Shown here piece by piece: positions 23,501 through 35,461 of a stretch of 64,000 nucleotides of DNA. The first letter of the stretch is position 1. Every line of letters begins with the position of its first letter. Under the pieces are notes generated by a model, which was given only the letters and a program-made list of their open reading frames with translations, searched no databases and had not been told where the DNA came from. The position numbers and the translations under genes are program-made. This DNA is from Monilinia fructicola (Eukaryota > Ascomycota > Leotiomycetes > Helotiales > Sclerotiniaceae), in NCBI GenBank assembly GCA_008692225.1, contig VICG01000014.1:558001-622000 (forward strand), given 5' to 3'.

Positions 23501-24923
23501 AGATTCTAGAGGGGCTTTCCCACCCATACTCGAGGGCCTGAATATGTGTGTATATGCCGTTACTGGACTAATACTGCGGCAGCAAAGGAACTTTTCTTCG
23601 CTTTGGATTTCGAGGCATACTTTTTCATCCCTAGGCATTCTCTGGGGGATTAGACATCAGTTCATACATCAAGATTTCAGATCCCCGTCAAATGAAATGG
23701 GATAGAATGCCGTCAGGCTGGGAGGAACCAGAAAATAAGAGAAAGTTACGGTTCGTTGAACCGGTTGCACTGTACGAAATCAGATGCTTTATCAATGGTA
23801 AATAGCCCTTCATCCTCGAAAGTGTAAATGCATTTTTCCTTTAAATTCAAGGACAGGTAGTAGTAATGTGAGTTCGAATTTCAAGTGTCGGTGAAAGTGC
23901 CAACTGGGGTGTACTGGCAAAGGTGTGTGCACATGTGAAGCACCTCAACCAACTCCGTCTACATACGTACAGCAGGGAGAATCTGCTTATTCGATCGAGA
24001 GTGAACTAGATGGAACGCACCACGAGAACGATTCAATGAAGTGCAACAATTAGCCAAGACAAGCACAAATATCTGTTGACATAAACCTTTCCAGCAAAGC
24101 CCGTTATGGATGAACGTCGGTTAAGATTAACGTGACGGGAACAGTCATAGCTTGCATTGTAAGTACATGCATATTACATACCCATACCCTACAAAAGGTT
24201 AGAGGACCCCTCACCGGAGCGCCCGTCCATTCTACTGCTGCATAGATCAGACTAACTACTGCAGGAGAAATCCACAGCGCATCTCCAGGATTCGTCGTTT
24301 CCCGTTATAGAAATGTGGGATTCCCGGATTTCTATTTGTCATTTTTCGATGGGATATTGCGATTTAAATACCGGGCAGTACTGTAAGCACGTTTACGATC
24401 GACGCGTCGAGGGACCCTGTTCCCTAAGCGACGAGGAGATTGACGGACTTCTAGAAGGAAGACGTACTCTAGCTTCTAGATAATTATGCATCGGCACGCC
24501 TGTTTCATCTATCCCATTTTTCCCGGCTATCTTTAGCATCGTAGGCGTTGTGTTTGGGTATACCGTGTAGATTTCATAGCAGATTAAAGTAGCTGAGGGG
24601 ATTGGGATGGAGTCGCATGTTGATTCGCAATTGTTGTTTGCTCTACAGTCGGTCGCCAAAGAGTACCGATCGATGTCAAGAGCATGAATGAAAACTAGAT
24701 AGTTACCGATGGCGATATTAAGAATTCATGCACATGAGTCAAATGAGCCAAATGAGTTGTGGGGAAAGATATATTAAATTGTATGGCGTCTATCCCAATT
24801 TTCTAACTCCAGTTATATCCTACAGTACATATCATACACTCTCCAACACCCATGATGAACCACCGCTTCGCAACAAAAAACGATCCGCTAAATATGCAAT
24901 GTGAAAAGCAAATGGGGAGGCAT
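20574..24923. other. Intergenic, 4.3 kb, G-rich repeats on the left
   Basis: No gene is supported by similarity or exon structure. About 20930-22080 is G-rich on the + strand, with the simple repeats at 21151-21567 listed separately. About 22100-24850 is ordinary AT-leaning spacer with only short unrecognised frames. The right end is downstream of the small secreted protein gene. Confidence 0.5.
21151..21567. repeat. Cluster of G-rich simple repeats
   Basis: Four arrays lie close together: (TGAGGT)6 at 21151-21186, gaggttt repeats at 21286-21334, (GGGAT)6 at 21416-21445, and a run of G4-G5 tracts separated by single T at 21541-21567. The last has enough G tracts to form a quadruplex. A long minus-strand Pro/Ser/Thr/His-rich frame across them is a by-product of the repeats. 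Confidence 0.9.
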
Positions 24924-25422
24924 TTAGCTCAAGTTGAAGCTGGTTGGGCCATTGTAGCTTTGGATGGAGTTGATGCTGGTTTCGGTCTTGGTGAAGTCGC
25001 TGCTGGGGAGCAAGTAGCTACCGGTTTGGTTGGAGCTTGGGGTGACTGGTTGAGAGACGGTGAACTCAACACCGTTGTCCTTGTGGGTGAGCCAGAAAGT
25101 TCTGGAGGATTCACCGCACTTTCCTTGCCATTTGGCGAGGTCTGGGAGGTCGCCGCTGGAGGTGGCTGGGACAAGAGCGGAGCAGTTTACACCGGTGGTC
25201 TCCATGGTTCCTGGTTGGATGACGTTGAAGCTGTAACTAGAAGGCTGTTAGTAAATGATCGTTCCTGGCCCAGAGACGAGATACTTACAGGCACTGAGTG
25301 CTGTGGGGAATGCAGCCTGCGCTGAAAGCGGAAACCTTGAAGACGGTGTCACGCTGACCGATGGTAGCAGCCGATGCAACAGCAACGGTGATGGCGGAGA
25401 GAACGGCAGTAGAGAATTGCAT
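24924..25422 (-). CDS. Small secreted four-cysteine protein, Hip1/Hrip1 (Alt a 1-like) type
   Basis: Exons 25422-25289 and 25236-24924, with a 52-nt GT-AG intron, give 148 residues. Residues 1 to about 18 form a signal peptide (hydrophobic core, Ala-X-Ala end). The mature chain has four cysteines (37, 44, 63 and 85), a Thr/Ser-rich beta-type sequence, one Asn-Gln-Thr glycosylation site and no catalytic motif. Size, cysteine spacing and segments such as Phe-X-Val-X-X-Phe-Ser-Ala-Gly-Cys resemble the fungal hypersensitive-response-inducing proteins (Alternaria Hrip1, Botrytis Hip1), which have an Alt a 1-like fold and act in the plant apoplast. The family call is from memory and moderate. A TATA box lies 127 bp upstream, in keeping with strong regulated expression. 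The gene stands alone in a gene-poor stretch. Confidence 0.75.
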
Positions 25423-25548
25423 TTTGAAGGTTGGTTGATTTCTTTGAGAAATTGGTAAAAAAGTAGCGAGTGGATTGGTTTAGATGTTGTGAGTGAAGAT
25501 GTGATTGAGTTGTTGATGATGTTGACTTCAGAGCAGGATTGACTCTCT

Positions 25549-25555
25549 CTTTATA
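25549..25555 (-). promoter_or_regulatory. TATA box of the small secreted protein gene
   Basis: TATAAAG on the minus strand, about 127 bp upstream of the ATG at 25422. Confidence 0.5.
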
Positions 25556-26032
25556 CTTCCTGATCGAAGTTCGATGTATATGGGTGTCTTTTGATACGAG
25601 GTGCACCACTGTTCACAAAAGCACAAGGCGATGACGATCTGTGGAGACGGCAATCGTTGGCCTCGTATTGAGTGGGTGCTGGGGACAGGTGGAGTCTTGG
25701 CCTCCGTTGAGGCGAATGAAACGTCATACTACATACATACAGTACAGTCCAACAGTATTATTGAGGTTAAAGTTAACAATTCTTGGATGATATTATGATT
25801 TATCCCTACACAAATTGTAAAGTTGTTCCTGTTTCATTCTAGAAGGATTGGTGTGTCACAGCTTTAGATTCGATCATCATTAGATTTCCACTGTCAACCA
25901 CGTTTAGAAGAAATTGAGAATGACCTTGGAATGCAGTAAGGTAATTGAGAAAGTCAAAGTATACACAACCTGCTAGGTAATGGAAAGGATTGATGGGAAG
26001 TAAAAATCTCTTTGGATCTAATTTCAATTTTA

Positions 26033-26056
26033 GTTTTGGTTTTGGTTTTGGTTTTG
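26033..26056 (+). repeat. (TTTTGG)n hexanucleotide tract
   Basis: About four copies of ttttgg in a row within the spacer. Confidence 0.85.
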
Positions 26057-28528
26057 CTTATGCTTTCCATCAAATCATATGCTTTCCGTCTAAAGTCAAC
26101 ACCCGTTGCCTCTACAATACATGAATGCATAGAACTATTTGTACAGTACAGTAATACTCACCCAACCGCCGGTTAAGAAGGTCAAGACAATTCGAATGCA
26201 TGCGATGCCAAAGGAGAAGCTTCATTGTTGCCCATCATAACTTGTTCAGGCTGCAAGCATAAGGTTATCATTACGCTTAAACGCCTCCCCGCAGCAGCAT
26301 GTAAGAACTTGTGCAGCACTGTTTTGCACAATCAGCAAGGCCAGTCTCGATATCCACTTGTGTACATGTTTGCTCCGCTGTGAACGTCAGATCTCAACTT
26401 TTCCCCAACAACGATACGAGATCGGTCCTGTACTCTGTACCCCTATGATGAGGTGGGACGATTCATCCGGATGGAAGTCTAAATTGGTCTGTCCAGTGTC
26501 CAGTAGGTATGTCATGGCAGCCATGCGCGGGTCAGACCATGGAATCATGAAGATATACTTCGACAAAGGGGCCTACTACAGTAGGCTACTACTCCGTACT
26601 GTGCGGAGGAGGTGTTGCAAAGACGTGTAGTCGTTACCTAAGGAATATTCCACCCAGCCACAATACAGTACAGCCCCTTTTTGCCTCCCCGTATTTTGTG
26701 GTGAGTTGGACCCAGTAAAGACAACCTTGGAAACTTTAAGTTATTATTCTCCGGAATTCCAACCGCCGATGCTAATAATAAAGAGTCACGGGAATCCCGA
26801 AGGTTGAGACCATGGCATGATGGCATTGATACTGGTAGCAAACCTTGATACATGCTATAGGGATCACTCGATACCGTATGGGGGATAGCAGAATATCCAC
26901 TTCTCGAGAATAATTTATTTGACACTATTCATATTTTGGGAGTGCATGAAGGCGACGTCTCTACAGTATGGATAGCCTTATGATAAGGATGTTCGACAGC
27001 ATCCATGGATCCCTTCATTTTTTCTCCATTTTCCCCTTTGTTTACCCTTGATCGATCAATCATGTAGTCTCATTTTGAAAGTTACTTTGTGTGACTCGGA
27101 TGATATCTGAAACTTCGGCCAAAGTGGATAACATTTCCAAATTTATCAATTCTATACAGCACGTACTTGATTGACACCGTATACGAGCGGCATGGATCGG
27201 GATTCCGACACAGCGATACTAATCGAGCGCTGTACCTAGAAGACCGTCGTTGGGGAAGCTAAAAACGTGTCCTGGTTTCGGTGCATGTATGTATCGCTGT
27301 GGTAACTTTGTTCAATTGAGTATTTCCAAGGAAAGAGCTTTGGGCTGCCCTGCTGCAGCGTCAACTATCTTGGCATCCTCATACCGTATTGCTTTCTTTC
27401 GTGACTTGGCTCGTAGGCAGTCCCTGATTCCTTGTCTATGACCTGACGTTTTCACACACGCTTCACTCCACCGCTTAATACGAGAAGCAGGTGCATCAAT
27501 CATCCTATGCCATTAGTCAAATGGCATGCTTTGTACGTTAGACCGATTGCTCGGACACCTCATGAGGTAATGTGGTGCCTGACATGTCAATAGGGGAATG
27601 GAGGTGAAGGCTCCAAGGTTAAAGGAGTGCATACCGTTGAGGAACATTCGTATCCTATTGATTCAGTCCTCGTATTTATCGATGCAGCTTCTCAGTCTCT
27701 ACTCCACCCTCACTATCTTCCTTATCCCAATCTCATGCTTACCATTCCGACCTCTTCATATAAACACAGTCTCTCTCCTACATGAGTGAGGATGGAAACT
27801 CTCAAGTCTTTGACAAAAAATCAAAGGCCACTCAAGTCAATGTGCAAAGAACATGTCCCAATCTGATCATTTTTATAGACCTTGAACATCGGATATTAAG
27901 CTATATTCTTGACTCGAAAACCACGGGAACAATGGATCATCCGTTTGTCGTACATAGGTACCTCAATACTGAAGCTTAAGTTGTCACTTGATAAGACTGG
28001 AGTATGAACTACGTCCTTCAAACATACATTCCTAGATGTTACGATTTTACGAGAGAGATTGGCTCGATCTCGTATCATATCTCGCTGTTACTGTACGGTA
28101 GATCTCAACTCAGTATTAGCTTACGAAAAGGGATATTGCTGGGTACTTCACCCATTCATGCTGCAAAGAGAGGGTTTATTGCTTTGTATTAACTTTGCAG
28201 AAGTTTCACGCGGGTCTTCTTCATCTTGGATGTCGATTGGATCTGTTTCAAATCACAAGCGCAGGAAAACAAACATGAAGACTGTAGCCTAATGATAATT
28301 CTTCATCCGGGTCCAGCTAGATTGAACCTTTGCCTGCTATTTCTGATTTCCATTTTGAATAATTTGGGCTCGAAGAGACTAAGATGATATAAGGGTTATT
28401 GCTTGCGACCCCTTTCATGATGGTACTGCACGAATAATGATTCTGATAACAGATTTCCTCCAGGAATGATGATTTGCTTTAACTTTTGCCACCATCTCTT
28501 GCAAGCCTCTCTCGAAACCTTCGGCAGG

Positions 28529-29425
28529 CTATGGTGGGATTGCAGAATGAAAAATTATCTTAGCCTCCACGAACGGAGATGCGGCGCCTCGCTCAAATTC
28601 CTCACTATTGTGCTCCGGCAAGTGTGGCATAAAGAATTCAAACTGGTACCTATATCTATCCGTCTTAATCGGCGTGTTGAAGAACTGGTGTTCCTTTCTA
28701 ATGGCGAACGGCTGTGCCACTTCTAACGGTTTGTCGATGTTGGGCTCCACGATTATTCTTCCTCCCCGCTCGTAATCTTCGCCTTTGTTCCCACCCCAGT
28801 TTCCATATGGAATTATCACCACATAAGGACCACAAGCTTTATTAGTTTCGGTATCCAGTGTGAGCTGTCTAGGCCTGCGGAGCGAAACAGATTTCGAGAT
28901 ACGAAGATGAGAGAAACAATTCATGTTGTGCGCTCTTCGACTCAAGGGAATTGCACGTTGATCAGGAGGGACAGGACGCTGGCATATCTCCAACGCGGCG
29001 GCGTAATCAGTGCGTGTTCTTCCTTGAGGATGTGGATCGGTCCTTTCGAGGTAATCCTTCAAATACGGAGCACAATCGTAGATCAGGCGCTCGATGTGGT
29101 AAATGTAATCTTGGAAGATATCCCAATTCGGATTCTCTCTGCAAAAGATATCATCTTGAACTAGAAGGGGGATGGTGATTCGTCCGTAGCTCTCTTCGGG
29201 ATCGGAGTGTACTTGATAATCTTCTCCCTCTGGGATGGTAAGGGGAAAGGCAGCGAGGAATGGTTCGCCTTTGACGCGAACTGTATGGTTAAAATACCAG
29301 GCTGCGTAGTCCCTCAAACCCCTCAAAGACATACTGTCGTCCATTGTGGATGATCTATACAACCCTGATCTCAATTGACTATCCGACCCAAAAGTTAGCA
29401 TAGGAAAGACGCAGAGGGTATCCAT
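28529..29425 (-). CDS. Hypothetical protein, 298 residues
   Basis: I do not recognise this protein. It is one long frame with a composition typical of a soluble globular protein: aromatic-rich, with charged stretches, no signal peptide and no membrane helix. A repeated theme is Phe-Phe-Asn-Thr-Pro-Ile followed by Tyr-Arg-Tyr-Gln-Phe-Glu-Phe-Phe near the C-terminus, and Pro-Tyr-Val-Val-Ile-Ile-Pro-Tyr-Gly-Asn-Trp-Gly near residue 205. The start at 29425 is the first ATG; a second at about 29344 (Met-Asp-Asp-Ser-Met) is possible. Frame length, with no competing overlapping frame of similar quality, is the evidence for it being real. It is isolated, with more than 2 kb of spacer on each side. 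Confidence 0.6.
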   Translation of the reverse strand: MDTLCVFPMLTFGSDSQLRSGLYRSSTMDDSMSLRGLRDYAAWYFNHTVRVKGEPFLAAFPLTIPEGEDYQVHSDPEESYGRITIPLLVQDDIFCRENPNWDIFQDYIYHIERLIYDCAPYLKDYLERTDPHPQGRTRTDYAAALEICQRPVPPDQRAIPLSRRAHNMNCFSHLRISKSVSLRRPRQLTLDTETNKACGPYVVIIPYGNWGGNKGEDYERGGRIIVEPNIDKPLEVAQPFAIRKEHQFFNTPIKTDRYRYQFEFFMPHLPEHNSEEFERGAASPFVEAKIIFHSAIPP

Positions 29426-31763
29426 ATCCTATATCTCTACACTGCAGTCCGAGAATCATAGACAGTAGTGAAATTACCTTTTTCAAAACCCAGCGGGAGG
29501 TATGTCAGATAATATCCTTACTTGCAAAACGAATTTATATCCTTTGAATTGAAGTCGAGTAAATGACAAGGTGGGGATGTTCTGGGTAAAGAGTGAGAAT
29601 CATTGGCACCAAGAGAACTATTTATGTTTATCTCGTTCATCGCACTTGACTCTTTTTTGCCTTCACTCATTAGGCCAAGAGCAAATCTTCATTTGTCACT
29701 TTCGTTTCTCCGAGTGCTTATACGCTATTAAGGAGGGAATGATGTAGGTAGAAAGAATGAATTGACGCATGCCTTTTGATTATTTGCCATGTGAAACGGA
29801 AAGACATGATCATTTAAAGACTTTCGAGGCAGGTTCTTTCTTTACTTATTATTAAAATGTGCATTGCGATGTATGTTGAGGTATGCTTGGTTATGATTTG
29901 ACCCTGACATTCTCTCTCTTTGGGGATGGCCGTCATCCTTCACAAACAATTTCCAAGAACGCAGACGACAAAAATAGCCATAGCCCAAAATTGAAGTAAC
30001 TCAATGGACCATCGACTTCCTCAGCATACGAGGAGTTATTGGTTAGAGCTCTTCCTAACAGACTTGTAGATTTGATAGATATCTGGGAATCTGTGCATTT
30101 CAGTCGACCATGCATCTAAGGACGCGTGGGAAAGAGCTGAGGTAAACAATGCAGACACTAGAGACCTTTTACGTCGCGCTTCCAGCTTCAGCAATTGATC
30201 TTGCGGCGGAATGAGATTCGGAAGGCAAGGGGCCCTTAGAAAAGTGCATCGTACTGAAGAAGCAACGAGTCGATATACATCTCATATGATAGATTGTTTA
30301 CTCAGCGAGAGCCAGATGGTTCTTTTCTTATATTTTAGTGCATGTTTGAATGATGAGCGCTTGCCCAAAAAGAGTGGTTTGATACAAATCATTTTTGAGG
30401 TTTAGTAAAAGATCCTTCAAAAGCTCTTCCTTTAGTTAGGGGAAACGAAAAACAAGTCGCCAATTCCTAGATTGTAGCATCTACACTTCCGTTCCCGCAA
30501 ATAACAAATGAGAAAAACGGTGTCCATTCAAGAATATGAATAATACCTTCGGTTGTTTCTCTGAAATGGTTGTATATAACAAACTTGTTATAATTCTTGG
30601 CGTGGTTACAATCAAGTCTTGCTTCTCCAGATACTTCAAAACCAGCAACGCAATATGTAGTGACTTGCCATTGTTTCCCCCCAGCGTTACCCCTACCGAA
30701 TACAGATGATACCACCATTCTCTCCATTCTCGAACGAACTCAACGATTCAATGATTCCTACCCCAATCAGTATGTCTTTTTAGATTTCATAGAACCTCTT
30801 TCCATCTTTATCACATAGCTTCCTTCCGGAGTTTGCGATATGGATCTTTCCACCCTCATCTCTCAGGATCTCAACCTTACTCTACCAAAGTTTCCGGGCC
30901 AAACAGACCACTGGTGGACCACGAATTTCTTGCAGAATTTGTCATCGCACTCTCCTTTTTCCTGACTCTATTCCTTTAATGTAAGAGGCGAGGGAAGTCA
31001 ATTGTTTCGTGCATGTCCGACTAGCGACGTGCCTCCCCAGAAACTGAGCATTATACACCTGACCTTAGAGTCAAAAGTGGACCTTGTACATGTGCTACCA
31101 TCTCTGTACTATTTGGAGATGGAGAAAGTATAGGATACACAATGGCGCCGGGGATCACCGAGAAACTTTCTCGAGTAGTACTGTAGTATCTATGTACTGT
31201 AGTATCTATACACTGTATAGTCTTTACTTTAACCTTACCAATCCAAAACAAGGTTTAGCATGTGCATGCGGTTCAATGAATTGCCTATTAATTGCCATTT
31301 CCCATTGATGTCTATTGAATATTGATTAGATCCATTAGCGAGGTGCTCTCTATCAACTTGTTTATCGCGGAAGTGATACTTGTATAGTTCTAGATGCAAT
31401 AAACCTACCAACTTCGGTAATCTTACTGTACAATGATTATATACAAGGCCGGCTTCGGGAAATGAAGAACCTCAGACTAGATATCCCAACTGTGGTATGA
31501 ATGCCAAGTCGGATATCATTCTTACTACTCGAGTAGTATCATTTAGCAACCAGGAGTTCAGGAGGTGAATTATAAAAATTGTCCCAGAAATGTTGAAATC
31601 GTGATGTGCCCCGCTTTTTTGTAGAACTATTCCACCAGCCCCGGCAGTCGAAAAACCTTTTTCGATGCCACACACCAACATTCTTCCAAAACGTCACGTT
31701 TAGGATATCGATATACTCGAGTACTCATTGTCTATAAGTTCATACAAGCAACCCAGAATTCAG
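29426..31763. other. Intergenic, 2.3 kb
   Basis: No gene is supported. A minus-strand frame at 30467-30727 has protein-like composition but no recognisable domain. The right end is the promoter of the methyltransferase gene, with several ctcgagta-type sequences near 31715-31722. Confidence 0.45.
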
Positions 31764-32657
31764 ATGTCGGGAAGCAAATCTCTTCAAGAGCTTTCTCATC
31801 CTACGTATTGGGATAAAAGATACGCAGGAAAATTCGACCCGGAAACGGAGGAAATCATTCAAGATGAATCTGAACGGCCAGACAATGTGACCGCAACAGA
31901 AGAAATCGACAGTTTTGAGTGGTTCAAAGATTTCCAATCACTGAAACCGTTCTTTGAAAGGCATTTGCCGAGTCCAGAAGCAAAAGAGGGGGCAGAAAAG
32001 GGACCAAGAGTATTGCATTTGGGTTGTGGAAATAGTGTATGTATTCGATATGCCCGTTACTGAGGGTTCTGGCTTGAGATATGAGTGTAGATGTAGTATG
32101 TTTGAAATTAAAACTAACAGAGTTAGACGTTGACATACGACCTGCATAATATTGGATACAGAAACCAGATATCAGTTGATTTCTCCGAGGTAGTGATTCA
32201 GAGAATGAGCCGCAAATATGCGGAGTTGAATACCATGTGGGTTGTGATGGATGTTAGAGATATGAAATTAGAGGATGGAGAGATTGACGTTGCTATTGAT
32301 AAGGGAACTCGTGAGTTGAGCTTTCTGTTATGATTATTCACTTCTTCAGTTGGGCGATAGGGATAGCGAGAGTCAGACAGGAGTGCTGACTGGGTGTTCC
32401 GTATCCTAGTTGATGCGATGATTCATGGATCAATGTGGGATCCACCGCAAGAAGTGCGAGATAACGTTGGCCGGTATGTCGACGAAGTAGCAAGAGTGCT
32501 CAAATCGGGAGGTCAATGGTTGTATATTACATACCGGCAACCGCATTTCATGAAGCCATTCCTCTTGAGAGAAGGCGTTTGGGAGACGGAAATGGAGGTA
32601 CTCGGCGGAGAGGGCGGCTCCTTTGAGTATTTTGGGTGGAGGATGAAGAAGCTCTAA
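31764..32657 (+). CDS. SAM-dependent methyltransferase, EEF1AKMT4/METTL13-like
   Basis: Exons 31764-32036, 32127-32310 and 32410-32657 give 234 residues; the introns are 90 and 99 nt. An N-terminal Ser-His-Pro-Thr-Tyr-Trp-Asp-Lys-Arg-Tyr motif starts the domain. Motif I is Val-Leu-His-Leu-Gly-Cys-Gly-Asn-Ser, then Ser-Val-Asp-Phe-Ser (SAM ribose contact), then Asp-Val-Ala-Ile-Asp-Lys-Gly-Thr-Leu-Asp, and a C-terminal Thr-Tyr-Arg-Gln-Pro-His-Phe motif. This order is that of the class I methyltransferases related to EEF1A lysine methyltransferase 4 and the METTL13 N-domain. A lysine of elongation factor 1A is the likely but unproven target. The ATG at 31764 is used because the family motif begins shortly after it. 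Confidence 0.87.
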
Positions 32658-33369
32658 GGAATGAATCTCATATGAATTTCAATGTTTCTTGATACATAAC
32701 ATCTTTTTTTCTGTCATGGTTCGGATGGAAGTGTGAATGCTAAAATCATCTGAACTAGACACGGAAGAGAGGTAAAGGGGTCATTTTTGTTTACAGAGCT
32801 GATGATATACTCCAGACAAATTCATTCAGTCAACGGGTTACAATCAATCAAGGGCAGGAGATAACTGCATTAACTGCTGGATTATCAAGTTTGATCGTCG
32901 CAGCTTCTGGTATGCCCTCGGAAAGTGCATTTGCGTACTAACCTTAACTAATCCGCAGTCAATCATGTCTTTGAACGATCAGCAAATGCCATGATAAGAA
33001 TGGAATGCTTGCTCATGGTTTCCCGCCAAATGAGTCCGCAAACATGGCCAGCACAGAGAAAGATGATACATCAAAAATATTCTTCGACTCTTTCTCATCG
33101 CCTGCTCACATAAGTGTTGACCTTTTATAGTCTCATCATGTGATAACAACTTATTGTCGGCGACACGGCACTTGCAAGGGTTCATTTTCGGATGTAAAGT
33201 CCTTATTTCCGAGAACAGTATTGCCTTCGTGCCGGTGTTCATCGAACTTGGAAACAAAAATATTCTCATTCCGAAGATAGATGTATTCTCATGTCTCGTT
33301 CATCTTCCATTCTCTCTGTGGTAATGTTCATCGACTACTCAAGCTTCTGGCAGGTAAATTTCGTTCATA
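32658..33369. other. Intergenic, 712 bp
   Basis: Downstream region of the methyltransferase and promoter of the MFS transporter, both on the + strand. No clear motif or gene seen. Confidence 0.45.
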
Positions 33370-35154
33370 ATGAGTGAGACAAAACAGCACCAGGGGGCCA
33401 ACAATGAGACTACAGAAGAAGAACATATATCCAGGGAAGAAGAGAAGACCATCACAGAGGGCCAGATAGGGAATGCTGAAGGGTGGTCTAGTAGCTATTC
33501 AGTCCACAATGTGAAAGAACCAAGCGATCTCATACAGCACCAAGCAGGCGAACAAAACGCAATCAAGAAGACTGATTCTCCAGAACAAAGCGATATTCCT
33601 GAACAAGATGTTCCCTATACATCATTCTCTTCTTGGGAGAAGAGATTTCTCGTCTTAATAGCTACTTTCGCCTGCTTCTTCTCTCCCTTCACAACTCAAA
33701 TATATTTCCCCGCAATCAACACTATTGCCAAAGACCTACGAGTTACCAACAGCCAAGTAAACCTGACCGTCACAACATATATGGTAAGCCATCCGCGCAC
33801 TCTGCTTCCAGGATCTCACATAGAATTGTAGATTCTCCAAGCTATAGCTCCTGCTTTTATCGGTGGTTTCTCCGATACAGCAGGGCGTCGACCAGCATAT
33901 ATCATCTGCTTCACAATCTATATTACCTCCAATATAGCGTTGGCTCTCCAAAATAACTACGTTGCACTCCTCATTCTACGTATGGTCCAATCGGCCGGCG
34001 GCTCTGGTACCGTTGCGCTAGCCAACGCAGTTGTTGCGGATATAGCAACGTCTGCCGAAAGAGGTATTTATATTGGGTATTCATCCATGATGGCCAGCTT
34101 TGCACCAGCAGTCGGTCCCATTCTTGGTGGTATTATATCCCAGTACACCAGTTGGAAATGGATCTTCGGATTCCTAGCTGTTTTTTCCACGGTGTTCTTC
34201 ATCCCGCTACTTTTCTTCATGCCGGAAACTTGTAGGAAGATAGTAGGCGATGGATCGATTCCGCCCCCAAAGTGGAATCGCTGCCTCGTCAACATTTATA
34301 ATGAACGCAAAAATCACAAGCAGGGCATCGATCCCGACTACACAAAGCGAGACGAACTCGCTGCAGCGCGGAATATCCGTTTTCCGAACCCATTGGCAAC
34401 TTTACGAATAATATCCGAAAAAGAAGCCGCCCTTCTGCTCTTCTACGCTGGAATTGTCTACGCGGGCTTTTACGCCATCATATCCGGAATGCCCTCGCAG
34501 CTTCACGATATATATGGCTACGACGATTTAAAAGTCGGCCTCATGTATCTCCCCATCAGCGGTGGCTGTCTCATCGCAGCTTTTACGCAAGGGAAGATAA
34601 TCGACTGGTCTTATTTTCGCGAAGCTCGAAGATTGGGGATCACGGTGGTGAAATCAAGGCAACAGGATTTATCACATTTCCCCATCGAAAAAGCACGTTT
34701 GCGAGTAGGCTTTCCGATGATCATGTTGGCGAGCTTAAGTACTATTACTTATGGATGGATAATGCATTTTCGGGTTCATATCGCAGGACCGTGTGTGATT
34801 TTACTGGTGCTAGGGTATACATTGATAGCGAGTACGCAGGCCGTTAGTATTTTGATTGTGGATGTCCATCCCGGAGCGGCGGGAACAGCGACCGCTGCGT
34901 TTAATTTGGTGAGGTGTTTGTTGGGGGCAGGAAGCACGGCTCTGATTGTGCCCATGGTTGAGAAGATGGGGTTGGGGTGGGCATATACTTTCATTGCGCT
35001 TTTGTATGTGGTTTTGAGTCCGATGTTGTTCGCGGTCATGATATGGGGGCCGAGATGGAGGAAAGAGGGGGCAGAGAGCGAAAGAATGGCGGAAGAGAGA
35101 AGAGAAAACAGAGGAGTGGCAAAAGATGTTGAGAATGGAGGCACTAGGGCATGA
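33370..35154 (+). CDS. MFS transporter, DHA1 drug:H+ antiporter type
   Basis: Exons 33370-33783 and 33832-35154, with a 48-nt GT-AG intron in phase 0, give 578 residues. About 90 hydrophilic residues precede twelve hydrophobic helices. The intracellular loop 2-3 motif A is present at about residues 149-160 (Gly-Gly-Phe-Ser-Asp-Thr-Ala-Gly-Arg-Arg-Pro). Motif C-like Gly-Pro-Ile-Leu-Gly-Gly follows in helix 5, marking the 12-helix DHA1 antiporters. The first helix carries Pro-Phe-Thr-Thr-Gln-Ile-Tyr-Phe-Pro-Ala, typical of the Qdr/Flr-like branch. It is expected at the plasma membrane, exporting small toxic compounds or polyamines. The C-terminal 30 residues are Glu/Arg-rich and cytosolic. Confidence 0.9.
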
Positions 35155-35461
35155 AGCGAGAGTTGATGCTAGCTATTGGCATGGAGTTTAGGTAACCCTA
35201 ATTCCCAGATGGAGTCAAAGATACAGAATACACAATATAGATTATTCATTCACCCCTACAGCTTCTTACTCTTCGACAATAGTGAATGTAATGGTATTCA
35301 CAACATTCAATTAGTGCCAAGGCGCAAGCTTTGCCTTTCTCATTCCTTCAAGATGCCAGGACCCCAAACGAAAACTACCATCTCGCCAATTATATAAAGA
35401 AAGAAACAAAAGAGCGCAGGAATAGCGGTAATGGGGTTTCATCATCGGTAATGGAATTCCA
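35155..35461. other. Intergenic, 307 bp
   Basis: Convergent spacer between the MFS gene and the oxygenase pseudogene. Nothing noteworthy seen. Confidence 0.4.

Larger units (their letters stand above)
25423..28528. other. Intergenic, 3.1 kb
   Basis: Beyond the promoter of the secreted protein gene I see no supported gene. It holds a (TTTTGG)4 tract at 26033-26056 and a TACTCCGTA motif at 26590-26598. Short frames such as those at 26638-26925 and 27312-27503 (minus) show no recognisable domain. Confidence 0.5.

Noticed and set aside
30467..30727. An 86-codon minus-strand frame with protein-like composition
   Set aside because: No domain, no signal peptide and no convincing exon partners upstream.
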